Part shown: one piece after another, positions 1 through 6,509 of the stretch | Position numbering within the stretch: the stretch's first letter is position 1 | Layout of the letters: every line of letters starts with the position of its first letter | NCBI GenBank assembly: GCA_018333775.1 | Contig: JAGXSO010000057.1 | Location: forward strand, 1 to 15,510 | DNA length: 15,510 nt | Direction: 5' to 3' | DNA from: Truepera sp. | GTDB lineage: Bacteria > Deinococcota > Deinococci > Deinococcales > Trueperaceae | Position numbers and translations under genes: made by a program | Notes under the pieces: model-generated | Told to the model about the DNA's origin: nothing | Databases searched by the model: none | Seen by the model: only the letters and a program-made list of their open reading frames with translations

Positions 1-112
1 ATTTTGGCGTTCATCATTAAGGCTATTGTGACATGCCCCCGCTCTCAACGAGAGACTGCTCTACGGCTTGCCCTATGCGTTACTCACTGCCAGGCCGGTA
101 GGCTATTAAGGC

Positions 113-118
113 TAGTAT
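113..118 (+). promoter_or_regulatory. Candidate leaderless -10 element of recO
   Basis: TAGTAT matches TANNNT and lies exactly 6 nt before the GTG start of recO. No Shine-Dalgarno sequence and no clear -35 hexamer are visible. The same spacing recurs at six other genes of this window. A direct repeat ATTAAGGCTA (16-25 and 105-114) runs into this element. Confidence 0.5.
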
Positions 119-124
119 ATTAGC

Positions 125-856
125 GTGGCTCCGCGCTATCACCTCCGCGAGGGGATTGTCGTCCGCCGCAGCGAGCTGCCGAGCGGTGACGTGGTGGTCA
201 CAGTACTGGGCCTCAGCGGCAAGTGGCGCGGCGTGGCTCGCAAGGGAAAGCTCTTGGGCGGTAATCTGGCGCGGCTGAGCCTCTTTCATGAGGTGAGCGT
301 GCAGGGCTATCGCAAACGCGACGATGATCTGCTGCTCATCACTCAGGTCGAGCTGAGCGGGGCCTTGCCTGCACTGAGCCAGCCAGCGCTCTACCCCTAT
401 GCCCACCTGTTGGCCGAGCTAGCCGAGCAGTTGGCGGTCGATCAGGCCGGTGAGCGCCTCTACGCTTACCTGGTTAGCGGGTTACGCGGCCTAGTGCAGC
501 ATCACGACCCTGAGGCAGTAGCTCTGGTCATTAGTTGGCGGCTGGTGCAGCAGGCCGGTTTGGCGCCGCGCCTAACGCGCTGCGCCCGCTGTGGGGGGGG
601 GCCCTGCAGGCGGTTTGACATTGCGGCAGGCGGCCTGACCTGTGATCGCTGCGCCAGCGGGTTGCCCATCGCTGAGGCGGCTAAGGCCGAACTGCTGGCC
701 ATGCTTACTAAAGCTGTGCGCGAGACGCTTAGTGAGCCACTCTTAGAGCGCCCTACCCACTGGGCCTTGCTATCGCGATACTTGGCCTTTCATGTCGGCT
801 CGCTAAACAGTCTGGGTCACCTGGGCGCAGTAACCTCATGGCCACCCTCCTCCTGA
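125..856 (+). CDS. recO: DNA repair protein RecO
   Basis: RecO is the recombination mediator that works with RecR (and RecF) to load RecA on SSB-coated DNA and can anneal single strands. The 243-residue length is usual for the family. The N-terminal part (about 5-80) fits the OB fold, beginning with the REGIVVRR strand and continuing through GxxRGVARK-like residues. A helical middle is followed by the family signature around 145-156 (GLAPRLxxCxxC) and a four-cysteine zinc site at C153, C156, C173 and C176; C161 is an extra cysteine between the pairs. The GTG at 125 is preferred because the predicted leaderless -10 element ends 6 nt upstream and the OB fold starts within ten residues. A run of nine G (593-601) lies inside the zinc-site codons but the frame is intact. 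The 3' end overlaps plsY by 19 bp, so the two are probably co-transcribed. Confidence 0.93.
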   Translation: MAPRYHLREGIVVRRSELPSGDVVVTVLGLSGKWRGVARKGKLLGGNLARLSLFHEVSVQGYRKRDDDLLLITQVELSGALPALSQPALYPYAHLLAELAEQLAVDQAGERLYAYLVSGLRGLVQHHDPEAVALVISWRLVQQAGLAPRLTRCARCGGGPCRRFDIAAGGLTCDRCASGLPIAEAAKAELLAMLTKAVRETLSEPLLERPTHWALLSRYLAFHVGSLNSLGHLGAVTSWPPSS

Positions 857-1440
857 GCCTGCTGCTAGGTTACCTGCTCGGCGCCATACCGAGCGCGGCT
901 ATCGTGGCGCGCTGGCAGGGCCGACAGATCTTCGAGGTCGGTTCAGGAAACATGGGCGCCATAAACACTGCCCGCCACCTGGGAGTCGGCTGGGGGCTGC
1001 TGGTCCTCGCGGTGGATATCGGCAAGGGGGCGCTAGCCACTTACCTGGCGGCACTGTTGACCGCCGACTCACCCTGGTCCCTTGCCGCCAGCTACGCTGC
1101 CGGGGTGGGGGCGGTGGCGGGTCACGCTTGGTCGGTCTTCGTCGGTTTTCGAGGCGGCAAGGCGCTAGCTACAGCCTTCGGCGTAGCGCTAATACTAATG
1201 CCGCTGGGCGGCCTAGCCGCGCTAGTTCTGGGTACCGCTCTGCTCTTGCTGCTTCGCCGTAGCAGCCTGGCCACCGTTATCACCGCGCTGCTCTATCCGC
1301 TACTGATCTGGGCGGTGTCTTCCACCGGCGCTACTCCAGAGACAACCCTCACCGCCGTCCTCAGCACCAGCCTTATCACTGCGGTAGTAATCATCAAGCA
1401 GCTGCCGTCGCTACGGCGCACCGCACCGCACCGCTTGTAG
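838..1440 (+). CDS. plsY: Acyl-phosphate:glycerol-3-phosphate acyltransferase PlsY
   Basis: PlsY is the inner-membrane enzyme that transfers the acyl group of acyl-phosphate to glycerol-3-phosphate, giving lysophosphatidic acid, the first step of phospholipid synthesis. At 200 residues it has the family's usual length and several hydrophobic segments. The three conserved loops are visible: GSGNMGAINTAR (about 36-47, phosphate-binding loop, with Ile where Thr is more common), DIGKG (about 60-64), and GHAWSVFVGFRGGKA (about 96-110). The N-terminal GYLLGAIPSA also matches the family. The ATG at 838 lies inside the end of recO (19-bp overlap) and lacks a clear Shine-Dalgarno sequence, which suggests translational coupling. 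The tail of the protein is basic and short. The gene faces the toxin-like gene at 1477 with only about 36 bp between stops; no strong terminator is visible there. Confidence 0.95.
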   Translation: MATLLLSLLLGYLLGAIPSAAIVARWQGRQIFEVGSGNMGAINTARHLGVGWGLLVLAVDIGKGALATYLAALLTADSPWSLAASYAAGVGAVAGHAWSVFVGFRGGKALATAFGVALILMPLGGLAALVLGTALLLLLRRSSLATVITALLYPLLIWAVSSTGATPETTLTAVLSTSLITAVVIIKQLPSLRRTAPHRL

Positions 1441-1476
1441 AAAGATGCTCCCCTCGCCCTTGCCACGCTTTGGTCG

Positions 1477-1917
1477 CTAATGGTTTCTAAGAAGTTTGGC
1501 TAAGTCTTTGATGATCCTCATCAACTGCTTTTCGGGTGGGCGAGTCTCGTATTGCTTGTGGGTATAAACGATGAGCGGGTATATCTCCATTGCATCACGA
1601 TTTACGAGGTACATGAGCCGCCCGGTATTGGCGGCGCCGGTAAGCCCGGGTAAAGCGAAACGGATTTTGAAGAACTGCCAGCCTGAAATGTGCGACTTCC
1701 CCGGCCACGGTTCGAAGCGCGCGGTGGGGTGGTGGGGTTGTATGCGCAACTCCTCGAAGAGTCCTGCCATCATGGAATCAAGCTCCGCTACGGCGGCATC
1801 GCCTTCAGCGTAGTGGCTTTCGATCAACGCCTTGTAACTGCGCTTAAATCCTTCGAAAAGCCTTATTTGATATCGACTGGAGGTAGTCAAGCTCTTCCCC
1901 CGGTGGTATCGACTCAC
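1477..1917 (-). CDS. Putative toxin of an RelE/ParE-like toxin-antitoxin pair
   Basis: This 146-residue protein is not firmly recognised. Its C-terminal half (about 95-140) has alternating strands ending in an LMYLVNRD...EIYPLIVYTHKQYE pattern, followed by a PPEKQLMRIIKDL helix. This resembles mRNA interferases or plasmid-stabilisation toxins, so the call is inference from fold-like pattern and gene order. The GTG at 1917 lies 74 bp inside the upstream gene. An alternative start is the TTG at 1890, preceded by a purine-rich GGGGGAAGAG; that version would lose nine residues and would overlap the upstream gene by 47 bp. Either way the overlap implies coupled translation from one mRNA. The patch has lower G+C than its neighbours (about 54% over 1861-2040), consistent with transfer. 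It is convergent with plsY. Confidence 0.6.
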   Translation of the reverse strand: MSRYHRGKSLTTSSRYQIRLFEGFKRSYKALIESHYAEGDAAVAELDSMMAGLFEELRIQPHHPTARFEPWPGKSHISGWQFFKIRFALPGLTGAANTGRLMYLVNRDAMEIYPLIVYTHKQYETRPPEKQLMRIIKDLAKLLRNH

Positions 1918-2311
1918 CAGCGGTTGGGTTGGCGAAAACTTCTTCTAGCGCATCAGCAACGGCTTTTTGCAGCACTGGGCTTTCGCGCTCCAACTGGTCA
2001 AGAATCTCCTCAACCAGTTGCGCCAACGAAGCCGCATAGCCGCGAAGCGCTTGGCTATCATCCAGAAACAACATGGCATAGCCAAGGCCCTCTAATAACT
2101 TTCGTTGCATGTCACGTGGCGGCTCGATGATGAGATAAGCAAATGCTCGAAGCGTCTGCTTTTCATCGTCAGTTAATGTCGGCCAGTTGTTTCTGACCAC
2201 CGTAGTCAGCCGCGCCGCCTTTTTGGTAAGTTCGCGTAGCTGTAAGGCATCAAGAGCCTCACCGCGATAAGCGGCGATTTCCCGAAGCTGCATTGTGATG
2301 CCTTCTGCCAC
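1844..2311 (-). CDS. Hypothetical helical protein, probable antitoxin partner
   Basis: This 155-residue protein is predicted to be almost wholly helical (many Leu, Glu, Ala; few Gly/Pro until residue 138) and I do not recognise its family. No clear ribbon-helix-helix or helix-turn-helix could be picked out by eye. Gene order (longer helical gene first, toxin-like gene second, with overlap) is why it is suggested as the antitoxin. The GTG at 2311 is chosen because a full AAGGAGGT Shine-Dalgarno sequence (2317-2324) lies 5 nt upstream; the in-frame ATG at 2293 has nothing comparable. This is one of the strongest ribosome-binding sites in the window, unlike the leaderless neighbours, and agrees with an acquired module. 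It sits on the same strand as the kinase upstream, 104 bp after the kinase stop. Confidence 0.65.
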   Translation of the reverse strand: MAEGITMQLREIAAYRGEALDALQLRELTKKAARLTTVVRNNWPTLTDDEKQTLRAFAYLIIEPPRDMQRKLLEGLGYAMLFLDDSQALRGYAASLAQLVEEILDQLERESPVLQKAVADALEEVFANPTAGESIPPGEELDYLQSISNKAFRRI

Positions 2312-2316
2312 TGGCT

Positions 2317-2324
2317 ACCTCCTT
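2317..2324 (-). promoter_or_regulatory. Strong Shine-Dalgarno sequence of the antitoxin-like gene
   Basis: AAGGAGGT is fully complementary to the usual 16S rRNA 3' tail and stands 5 nt before the GTG at 2311. It decides that start over the ATG at 2293. Confidence 0.8.
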
Positions 2325-2415
2325 CCGTATTCTATCCCGTCCTCCCCACCACCCGGCCTATTATGGATGACGCCATCTTCGGACGGTGGGTGCGCCGGAT
2401 TGGCGGGGTGCTGCG

Positions 2416-4443
2416 TTAGTCCAGCCAGGGGCTGTCCTCAGCCTGTCGGCGACTAGGCCGCCTGATGTCGATCAGCATCTGCACCACCGGCGCGTAGGTC
2501 TCCAATGTGGCGACAAGCCGGCCGGAGGGGTCGTACTTGCGGATCAGGTGCCCGCTGCGCCGGGCTGCATAGAGCATCCCCTGGTCATCAAGGCCGATGT
2601 CGAGCAGGCTCTCGGTATTTTCACCCTGCAAAGCCTCAACCGTATAGGAGAGGCTGACCTTACCTTTGGCGGTGATCTTACGGATCTTGCCGCTGGTAGC
2701 ATCACTGATATAGAGGTTGCCGCCATCATCGACGGCAAACCCATCGAGCAGCCGGACTCCTTCCTGGTCAGGGCCCAGCTTGAAGGCCCAGCGGGTCTGG
2801 TAGCGACCTTGCGCATCGAAGCGCTGTACCTGCCGGTTGCCGTAGTCAAGCACGTAGATGGCGCCATCTTGGCCGATGGTTAAGGTGCGCGGATCGTTAA
2901 ATAGGCCGCGCCCTTGGCCGCGCCCACCGAAGCTGGCACGGTACTCGCCGGTGGCGTCAAAGATCTGCACTAAGTGGCTTTCGGAGTCGAGGACGAAGAT
3001 GCGACCATCCGGTCCTACAGCGATCGAGACGGGGTAGAGAAACTCGCCGGGCTTCACCCCGTAGCCGCCGAAAGTCGTGCAGACCTTGCCCTGGGGGTCA
3101 AGCTTATAGATCATGTGGCGATCGGCGGCATCGGCGCGATATTCAAACACGGTGGCGTAGAGGTTGCCGCTTAGGTCTACCGCTAGCGAGGTCGGCGGTG
3201 CCGGGAAATGTCCGTCACCCATACCGATGTCGCCCAGCGAGCTATGGAGCCGACCTTTGACATCCAAAATCCTGATCCCCTGCCGGGAGTCTACCGTGAG
3301 CACAATGCGGCTCGGTAGCTCCGACTCTCCAGTATCGTGCGCTTCCCCTTGACTGAGCACCTCTAGCACCTGCTCGAGCCGCGGCCGCTCATCGGGATCC
3401 TTAGCGATCATCCGCATCACCAGCTCATCGATGGCTTTGGGAATAGCCAGGTTGAGTTGCCGGGGCGGCGGCGGGGTCTGGAAGATCTGCTGGTGGACGA
3501 TGGCCTCGTACCCACCCTTAAAAGCCGTCTGACCGGTGAGCATCTCATAGAAGACCAGGCCGAGGCTGTAGATGTCGCTCCGGTGATCGATCTTTAACCC
3601 GCGAGCCTGCTCCGGCGACATATAGACCGGCGTCCCGACGCGTGCTCCGGTCATGGTCAGGCGGGTCAGCACCTTCCCGCCGGCGATCCCGAAGTCCATC
3701 AGCTTGACGGCATCGTGCGGCAGCGGCTCGCCGGGCCTAACTGCGCCGCGCAGAATCATGATGTTAGCCGGCTTAATGTCGCGGTGGATAATCCCTACCG
3801 AATGGATATGGATCAGCGCACCGACCACCAACTTCATGATCTCGATGCTGAGGCCGAGCTCGAGCTCATTAGCCTCAATGAAGCTCTCTAAGCTCCGCCC
3901 ATCGACAAACTCCATCACCATGTAGTGCTTGATCCCTAAGCTGCCGTGCTCATAGGTATGGACGATATTGACATGGTCCAGGCGCTGTGCTACCTCCGCC
4001 TCACGGTGGAAACGGCGGATGAACTTGGCATCGGCCACATACTGCTCCATAGGGATCTTCAGCGCCACCACCTGCCCGTCGCTGCGCCGCCGGGCTTTAT
4101 AGACGCTGGCCATGCCACCCGAGCCGACCTTCTCCAGCAGGTCGTAGCCGGGGATTTCGTGAACATCCAGTAGGGTGTTGTGCTTAGCGGCGGTTCGCGC
4201 CTTGGCTAAATGGCGCTTAGCCGGCGCCACGCGCCGGCGCTGCGCCAGGCCCATAGGCACCAACAGGCTCAGGGCCAGAGCGTAGAGCAGCGCCGGGCTG
4301 ATCGCCCGCTCCATGCCACCTACCGACATTACGTAGGCCACCGGCCCCAATCCTAAGCCAAGCAGCAGTCCGCTAACCCACCAGGGCAGGCGGGCCAGCA
4401 GCAGCGCCAGAGCCACCGCTAGAATCAGCCAGGCCCACCACAT
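2416..4443 (-). CDS. Membrane-anchored Ser/Thr kinase with C-terminal NHL propeller
   Basis: This is a 675-residue Hanks-type (PknB-like) protein kinase. Residues 1-68 hold about three hydrophobic segments. The kinase domain spans about 98-365: glycine loop GSGGMASVY (107-115), ATP lysine K129, catalytic HRDIKPAN (220-227), DFG (250-252), an activation loop rich in Thr (260, 263, 265, 271) and SPE (276-278). After a short linker, 380-660 contains repeated blades of the form DGxIYVxDxxNxxVQxFDxxGxY (clearest at 423-497 and 526-548), typical of NHL/six-bladed beta-propellers that bind ligands or partners. No membrane segment separates kinase and propeller, so both should lie in the cytoplasm, unlike PknD-type kinases whose propeller is outside. 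The start ATG overlaps the phosphatase stop by one base (TGATG), so kinase and phosphatase are coupled. The input signal is unknown. Confidence 0.92.
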   Translation of the reverse strand: MWWAWLILAVALALLLARLPWWVSGLLLGLGLGPVAYVMSVGGMERAISPALLYALALSLLVPMGLAQRRRVAPAKRHLAKARTAAKHNTLLDVHEIPGYDLLEKVGSGGMASVYKARRRSDGQVVALKIPMEQYVADAKFIRRFHREAEVAQRLDHVNIVHTYEHGSLGIKHYMVMEFVDGRSLESFIEANELELGLSIEIMKLVVGALIHIHSVGIIHRDIKPANIMILRGAVRPGEPLPHDAVKLMDFGIAGGKVLTRLTMTGARVGTPVYMSPEQARGLKIDHRSDIYSLGLVFYEMLTGQTAFKGGYEAIVHQQIFQTPPPPRQLNLAIPKAIDELVMRMIAKDPDERPRLEQVLEVLSQGEAHDTGESELPSRIVLTVDSRQGIRILDVKGRLHSSLGDIGMGDGHFPAPPTSLAVDLSGNLYATVFEYRADAADRHMIYKLDPQGKVCTTFGGYGVKPGEFLYPVSIAVGPDGRIFVLDSESHLVQIFDATGEYRASFGGRGQGRGLFNDPRTLTIGQDGAIYVLDYGNRQVQRFDAQGRYQTRWAFKLGPDQEGVRLLDGFAVDDGGNLYISDATSGKIRKITAKGKVSLSYTVEALQGENTESLLDIGLDDQGMLYAARRSGHLIRKYDPSGRLVATLETYAPVVQMLIDIRRPSRRQAEDSPWLD

Positions 4444-5207
4444 CAGCCGACCTCGGCGATGATCAGCGTGATGTTGTCGGGGCCCCCACGCTCGTTAGCC
4501 AGGTTGATGAGATACTCCACCGCCGACTGGCGATTAGCGGTGCGCTTGACCTCTTGCATGATCTCTTCTGGGCTGACTAAGCTGTGCAAGCCATCGGTCG
4601 AAATCACGAACACATCCCCCTGCTGTACGTTGATCTCGACAATATCGGGTGAGATCTGGGGTCGCGTGCCGAGCGCCCTGGTAATCAGGTTGCGCCACTC
4701 GTGGCTCTTGGCCTGCTCTTCGCTTAACAGGCCCTTCTCCAGCTGCTCCTCAACCCAAGAATGGTCCTTGGTGAGCTGGTAGATGCGTGCCCCGCGCACC
4801 AAGTAGGCGCGTGAATCGCCTACATGACCGACATAAGCGCGATGCTTCTGAATCGACACGCAGGTCAGGGTAGTACCCATGCCGCGGCTCCCCGAATTGG
4901 CGATAGCCGCCGCATAGACCCGGCGGTTAGCCAGGCGTACCGCCTTTTCGGTCAACTTATCGATGCCGACAATCGGCTCGCCGCGCTCGAGCGCCCCTAC
5001 GTAGAGGTTAAACGACTCGTCGAGCACCTCCATGGCCAGCTTACTGGCCAGCTCGCCGGCGGCTGCACCCCCCATGCCGTCAGCTACGGCGATCAAGGTC
5101 AGCGGGCCGGAGCTGATGGGGAACTGCCAGACGCGGTGGTAGTCCTCATTGAAGGGTCGCACTCGACCCACGTGGGAGCCATGACCGATGTTCTGACCCA
5201 GGCGCAC
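4443..5207 (-). CDS. PP2C-family Ser/Thr protein phosphatase
   Basis: This is a metal-dependent (Mn/Mg) phosphatase of the Stp/PppA type, expected to reverse the adjacent kinase. The 254 residues are a bare catalytic domain with no membrane segment. All PP2C motifs are present: N20-E21-D22 (RPFNEDY), D43-G44 (VADGMGG), GMGTTL (109-114), HVGDSRAY with D131, LTKDHS (145-150), STDGL with D205 and GGPDN with D244. The start is GTG at 5207, exactly 6 nt after TAGACT (5214-5219) on the same strand; no Shine-Dalgarno sequence is present, so the mRNA is probably leaderless. It is the first gene of the phosphatase-kinase operon. The 100 bp to the next gene (dsbA-like, same strand upstream) hold a 22-bp repeat of that gene's 3' end. 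Confidence 0.94.
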   Translation of the reverse strand: MRLGQNIGHGSHVGRVRPFNEDYHRVWQFPISSGPLTLIAVADGMGGAAAGELASKLAMEVLDESFNLYVGALERGEPIVGIDKLTEKAVRLANRRVYAAAIANSGSRGMGTTLTCVSIQKHRAYVGHVGDSRAYLVRGARIYQLTKDHSWVEEQLEKGLLSEEQAKSHEWRNLITRALGTRPQISPDIVEINVQQGDVFVISTDGLHSLVSPEEIMQEVKRTANRQSAVEYLINLANERGGPDNITLIIAEVG

Positions 5208-5213
5208 GTTTGC

Positions 5214-5219
5214 AGTCTA
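5214..5219 (-). promoter_or_regulatory. Candidate leaderless -10 element of the phosphatase-kinase operon
   Basis: TAGACT, 6 nt before the GTG at 5207. A loosely -35-like TTG lies further upstream (rc of 5235-5240) with short spacing. The identical hexamer and spacing occur before the roadblock operon and the metallopeptidase gene. Confidence 0.55.
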
Positions 5220-5261
5220 CCCCGAAAAGTGCCGTAGCAACCAGATAAAGCCCACATCGTC

Positions 5262-5329
5262 TCAATTTCCCTGGGTGCGCGGAAGTTTCGTAGCTTGTGG
5301 CTCTTGCTCAATTCCCCTGGGCGCGCGGA
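5262..5329. repeat. Imperfect 22-bp direct repeat at the 3' end of the dsbA-like gene
   Basis: The segment 5262-5283 matches 5308-5329 at 20 of 22 positions. The second copy encodes the last residues and stop of the dsbA-like gene (PRAQGN-stop); the first copy would read PRTQGN-stop on the same strand. It looks like a small tandem duplication of the gene's tail. Confidence 0.6.
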
Positions 5330-5931
5330 CGCTTAACTGTCTCCACGTAAGGATAACTCTCCAGGAACCGCCGGTAGTCGCTAAACAGGCGCACCCCCTC
5401 CTCGGGATTGCGCGGCAGCAGATTAAAGCGAAAGTAGGCGATATGGCCGCTGGCAAATTGAAAGGTGGGCGTGCCGAAGATATCGAGCGCCTTGGCCCGG
5501 TAGTGCTCGTGTGCCAGCACGGTGCGCGCTTCGGGATCGGCCAGGTCGCTCAAGAACCGCGGCAGCTCGAGCCCGGCCGCCGCGGCCACCTCCAGCACTG
5601 TGTCGCGCCCGTAGGGACGATGATCGCGGTGCCGCGCTCGCAACAGGGCGTGGCGAAAGGCGTTGTGCAACGCCTTTCCTTGCTTGCGTGCGGCACAGGA
5701 GGCCAGAAACGGGAGGAGCCCCTTGTTACCGTTTTCGCTCTGCTCATCGAGCCGGTCGTTCCACAGTTGCCAACTGTCCCCACCGCAATAGTTGTTCTGG
5801 TAGAGGCTGAAATGGCGCCACTCGAAGACCAGCCCCAAGGGCCCAGTGATCATCTCGGCTAACTCAGAGGCGCGCCAGGCAAACGGGCAGAGGTAGTCAA
5901 AGTAGACAATCACTAGCTCCCTCTCAGGCAT
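5308..5931 (-). CDS. DsbA/FrnE-family thioredoxin-fold protein, monothiol
   Basis: The protein (207 residues) has the layout of the cytoplasmic DsbA-like family that includes FrnE and 2-hydroxychromene-2-carboxylate isomerase-like proteins: an N-terminal strand (LVIVYFDYLCP, 6-16), a helical insertion (about 60-145), then a cis-proline loop GTPTF (153-157) and a final strand and helix. The usual CPxC redox pair reads C15-P16-F17-A18, so the second, resolving cysteine is missing. C49 and C79 are the only other cysteines. A classical disulfide oxidase role is therefore doubtful; isomerase, glutathione-dependent or chaperone-like roles are open. There is no signal peptide. The ATG at 5931 is preceded by an in-frame TGA six bases upstream, so it cannot extend. 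A weak -10-like TTAAAT ends 5 nt before the ATG. It is alone on its transcript as far as can be seen. Confidence 0.8.
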   Translation of the reverse strand: MPERELVIVYFDYLCPFAWRASELAEMITGPLGLVFEWRHFSLYQNNYCGGDSWQLWNDRLDEQSENGNKGLLPFLASCAARKQGKALHNAFRHALLRARHRDHRPYGRDTVLEVAAAAGLELPRFLSDLADPEARTVLAHEHYRAKALDIFGTPTFQFASGHIAYFRFNLLPRNPEEGVRLFSDYRRFLESYPYVETVKRPRAQGN

Positions 5932-5997
5932 AGCTCATTTAACCCCGGAGCGCTTGGCGGGCTCGTAGCTGGCACAACAGCCTTCATAACCGTTTGC

Positions 5998-6011
5998 GGC
6001 AAGGAGTTGCC
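5998..6011. terminator. Small hairpin after the DUF3467 gene
   Basis: GGCAA (5998-6002) pairs with TTGCC (6007-6011) around a GGAG loop, and GC/GC could extend it past a 2-nt bulge. There is no T-run, so it is only a possible transcription end for the gene that stops at 6042. The same gap also contains a 9-bp inverted repeat AGCTCATTT (5932-5940) / AAATGAGCT (6022-6030). Confidence 0.3.
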
Positions 6012-6041
6012 ACGCCCTCAGAAATGAGCTGGGGTTAGCTG

Positions 6042-6332
6042 CTAGTTTTGCTCGTCTTCGCCGGGGCGGCGCGGCGGCTCGGGGAGCAGGCCAAAGCGCT
6101 GCTCGTACTTGCGGAGATTGTCCTCAAGGCTGCGCAACAACGCCTTGGCGTGCGGAGGGCTGGTGATCACCCGCGAGCCGACCAGCGGGGCTTGACCAGG
6201 GTAGGCCAAGGCAAAGTCGATGATGAACTCGTCTTTGGTATGGGTAATGACCGCCACATTGGCATAGCGGCCATGGGCCGACTCGCGGTCCAGATCGAGC
6301 TTGAACTCTCTAATCCGCTTTTCGTCGCTCAT
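6042..6332 (-). CDS. DUF3467 family protein
   Basis: This 96-residue protein matches the DUF3467 pattern: YANVAVITHTKDEFIIDFA (about 23-41), then a PPHAKALLRSLEDNLRKYEQRFG helix (59-81), which is the conserved C-terminal core. The molecular function of the family is not known to me. It has a charged N-terminus and a Pro/Arg-rich acidic tail (82-96), no signal peptide and no membrane segment, so it is cytoplasmic. The ATG at 6332 lies 5 nt after TAAGCT (6338-6343), again like a leaderless start, with no Shine-Dalgarno sequence. It stands alone between the dsbA-like gene and the roadblock trio, separated from the latter by a palindromic region. Confidence 0.85.
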   Translation of the reverse strand: MSDEKRIREFKLDLDRESAHGRYANVAVITHTKDEFIIDFALAYPGQAPLVGSRVITSPPHAKALLRSLEDNLRKYEQRFGLLPEPPRRPGEDEQN

Positions 6333-6337
6333 GCCCT

Positions 6338-6343
6338 AGCTTA
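6338..6343 (-). promoter_or_regulatory. Candidate leaderless -10 element of the DUF3467 gene
   Basis: TAAGCT fits TANNNT and ends 5 nt before the ATG at 6332. This is one base closer than in the other leaderless candidates. Confidence 0.4.
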
Positions 6344-6370
6344 CCGCACTAGCTCACTAAGTAGCAGGTT

Positions 6371-6431
6371 GTGGGGTGTGGGTAGTAGATGGGTTGTATG
6401 TAGGTTGTCCCACATCCCACTTCCTACAACC
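6371..6431. repeat. GT-rich imperfect palindrome downstream of the roadblock operon
   Basis: The arm GTGGGGTGTGGG (6371-6382) pairs with CCCACATCCCAC (6409-6420) with one mismatch around a 26-nt loop. A second pairing is possible between GGTTGTATGTAGG (6392-6404) and CCTACAACC (6423-6431). The G/T-rich strand is unlike surrounding coding DNA. It could end the roadblock transcript or be a small dispersed palindromic repeat. Confidence 0.5.
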
Positions 6432-6475
6432 TTGTTGCCGACATGCTGAAATGCTCAACATTGGCCGCGCACAGT

Positions 6476-6505
6476 ATAGCTACTGGCCAAATAGCTACTG
6501 GCCAA
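6476..6505. repeat. Perfect 15-bp tandem duplication
   Basis: ATAGCTACTGGCCAA occurs twice back to back (6476-6490 and 6491-6505), ending 4 bp before the stop codon of the last roadblock gene. Confidence 0.9.
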
Positions 6506-6509
6506 GACC

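Noticed and set aside
33..101. A 22-codon frame (ATG at 33) upstream of recO as a leader peptide
   Set aside because: It has no start signal, no residue pattern suggesting attenuation, and could easily arise by chance.
2325..2415. A promoter for the toxin-antitoxin-like pair (CATAAT at 2360-2365 or TAGAAT at 2329-2334 on the - strand)
   Set aside because: CATAAT has no -35 at a proper distance, and TAGAAT would put the transcript start inside the ribosome site; neither can be supported.
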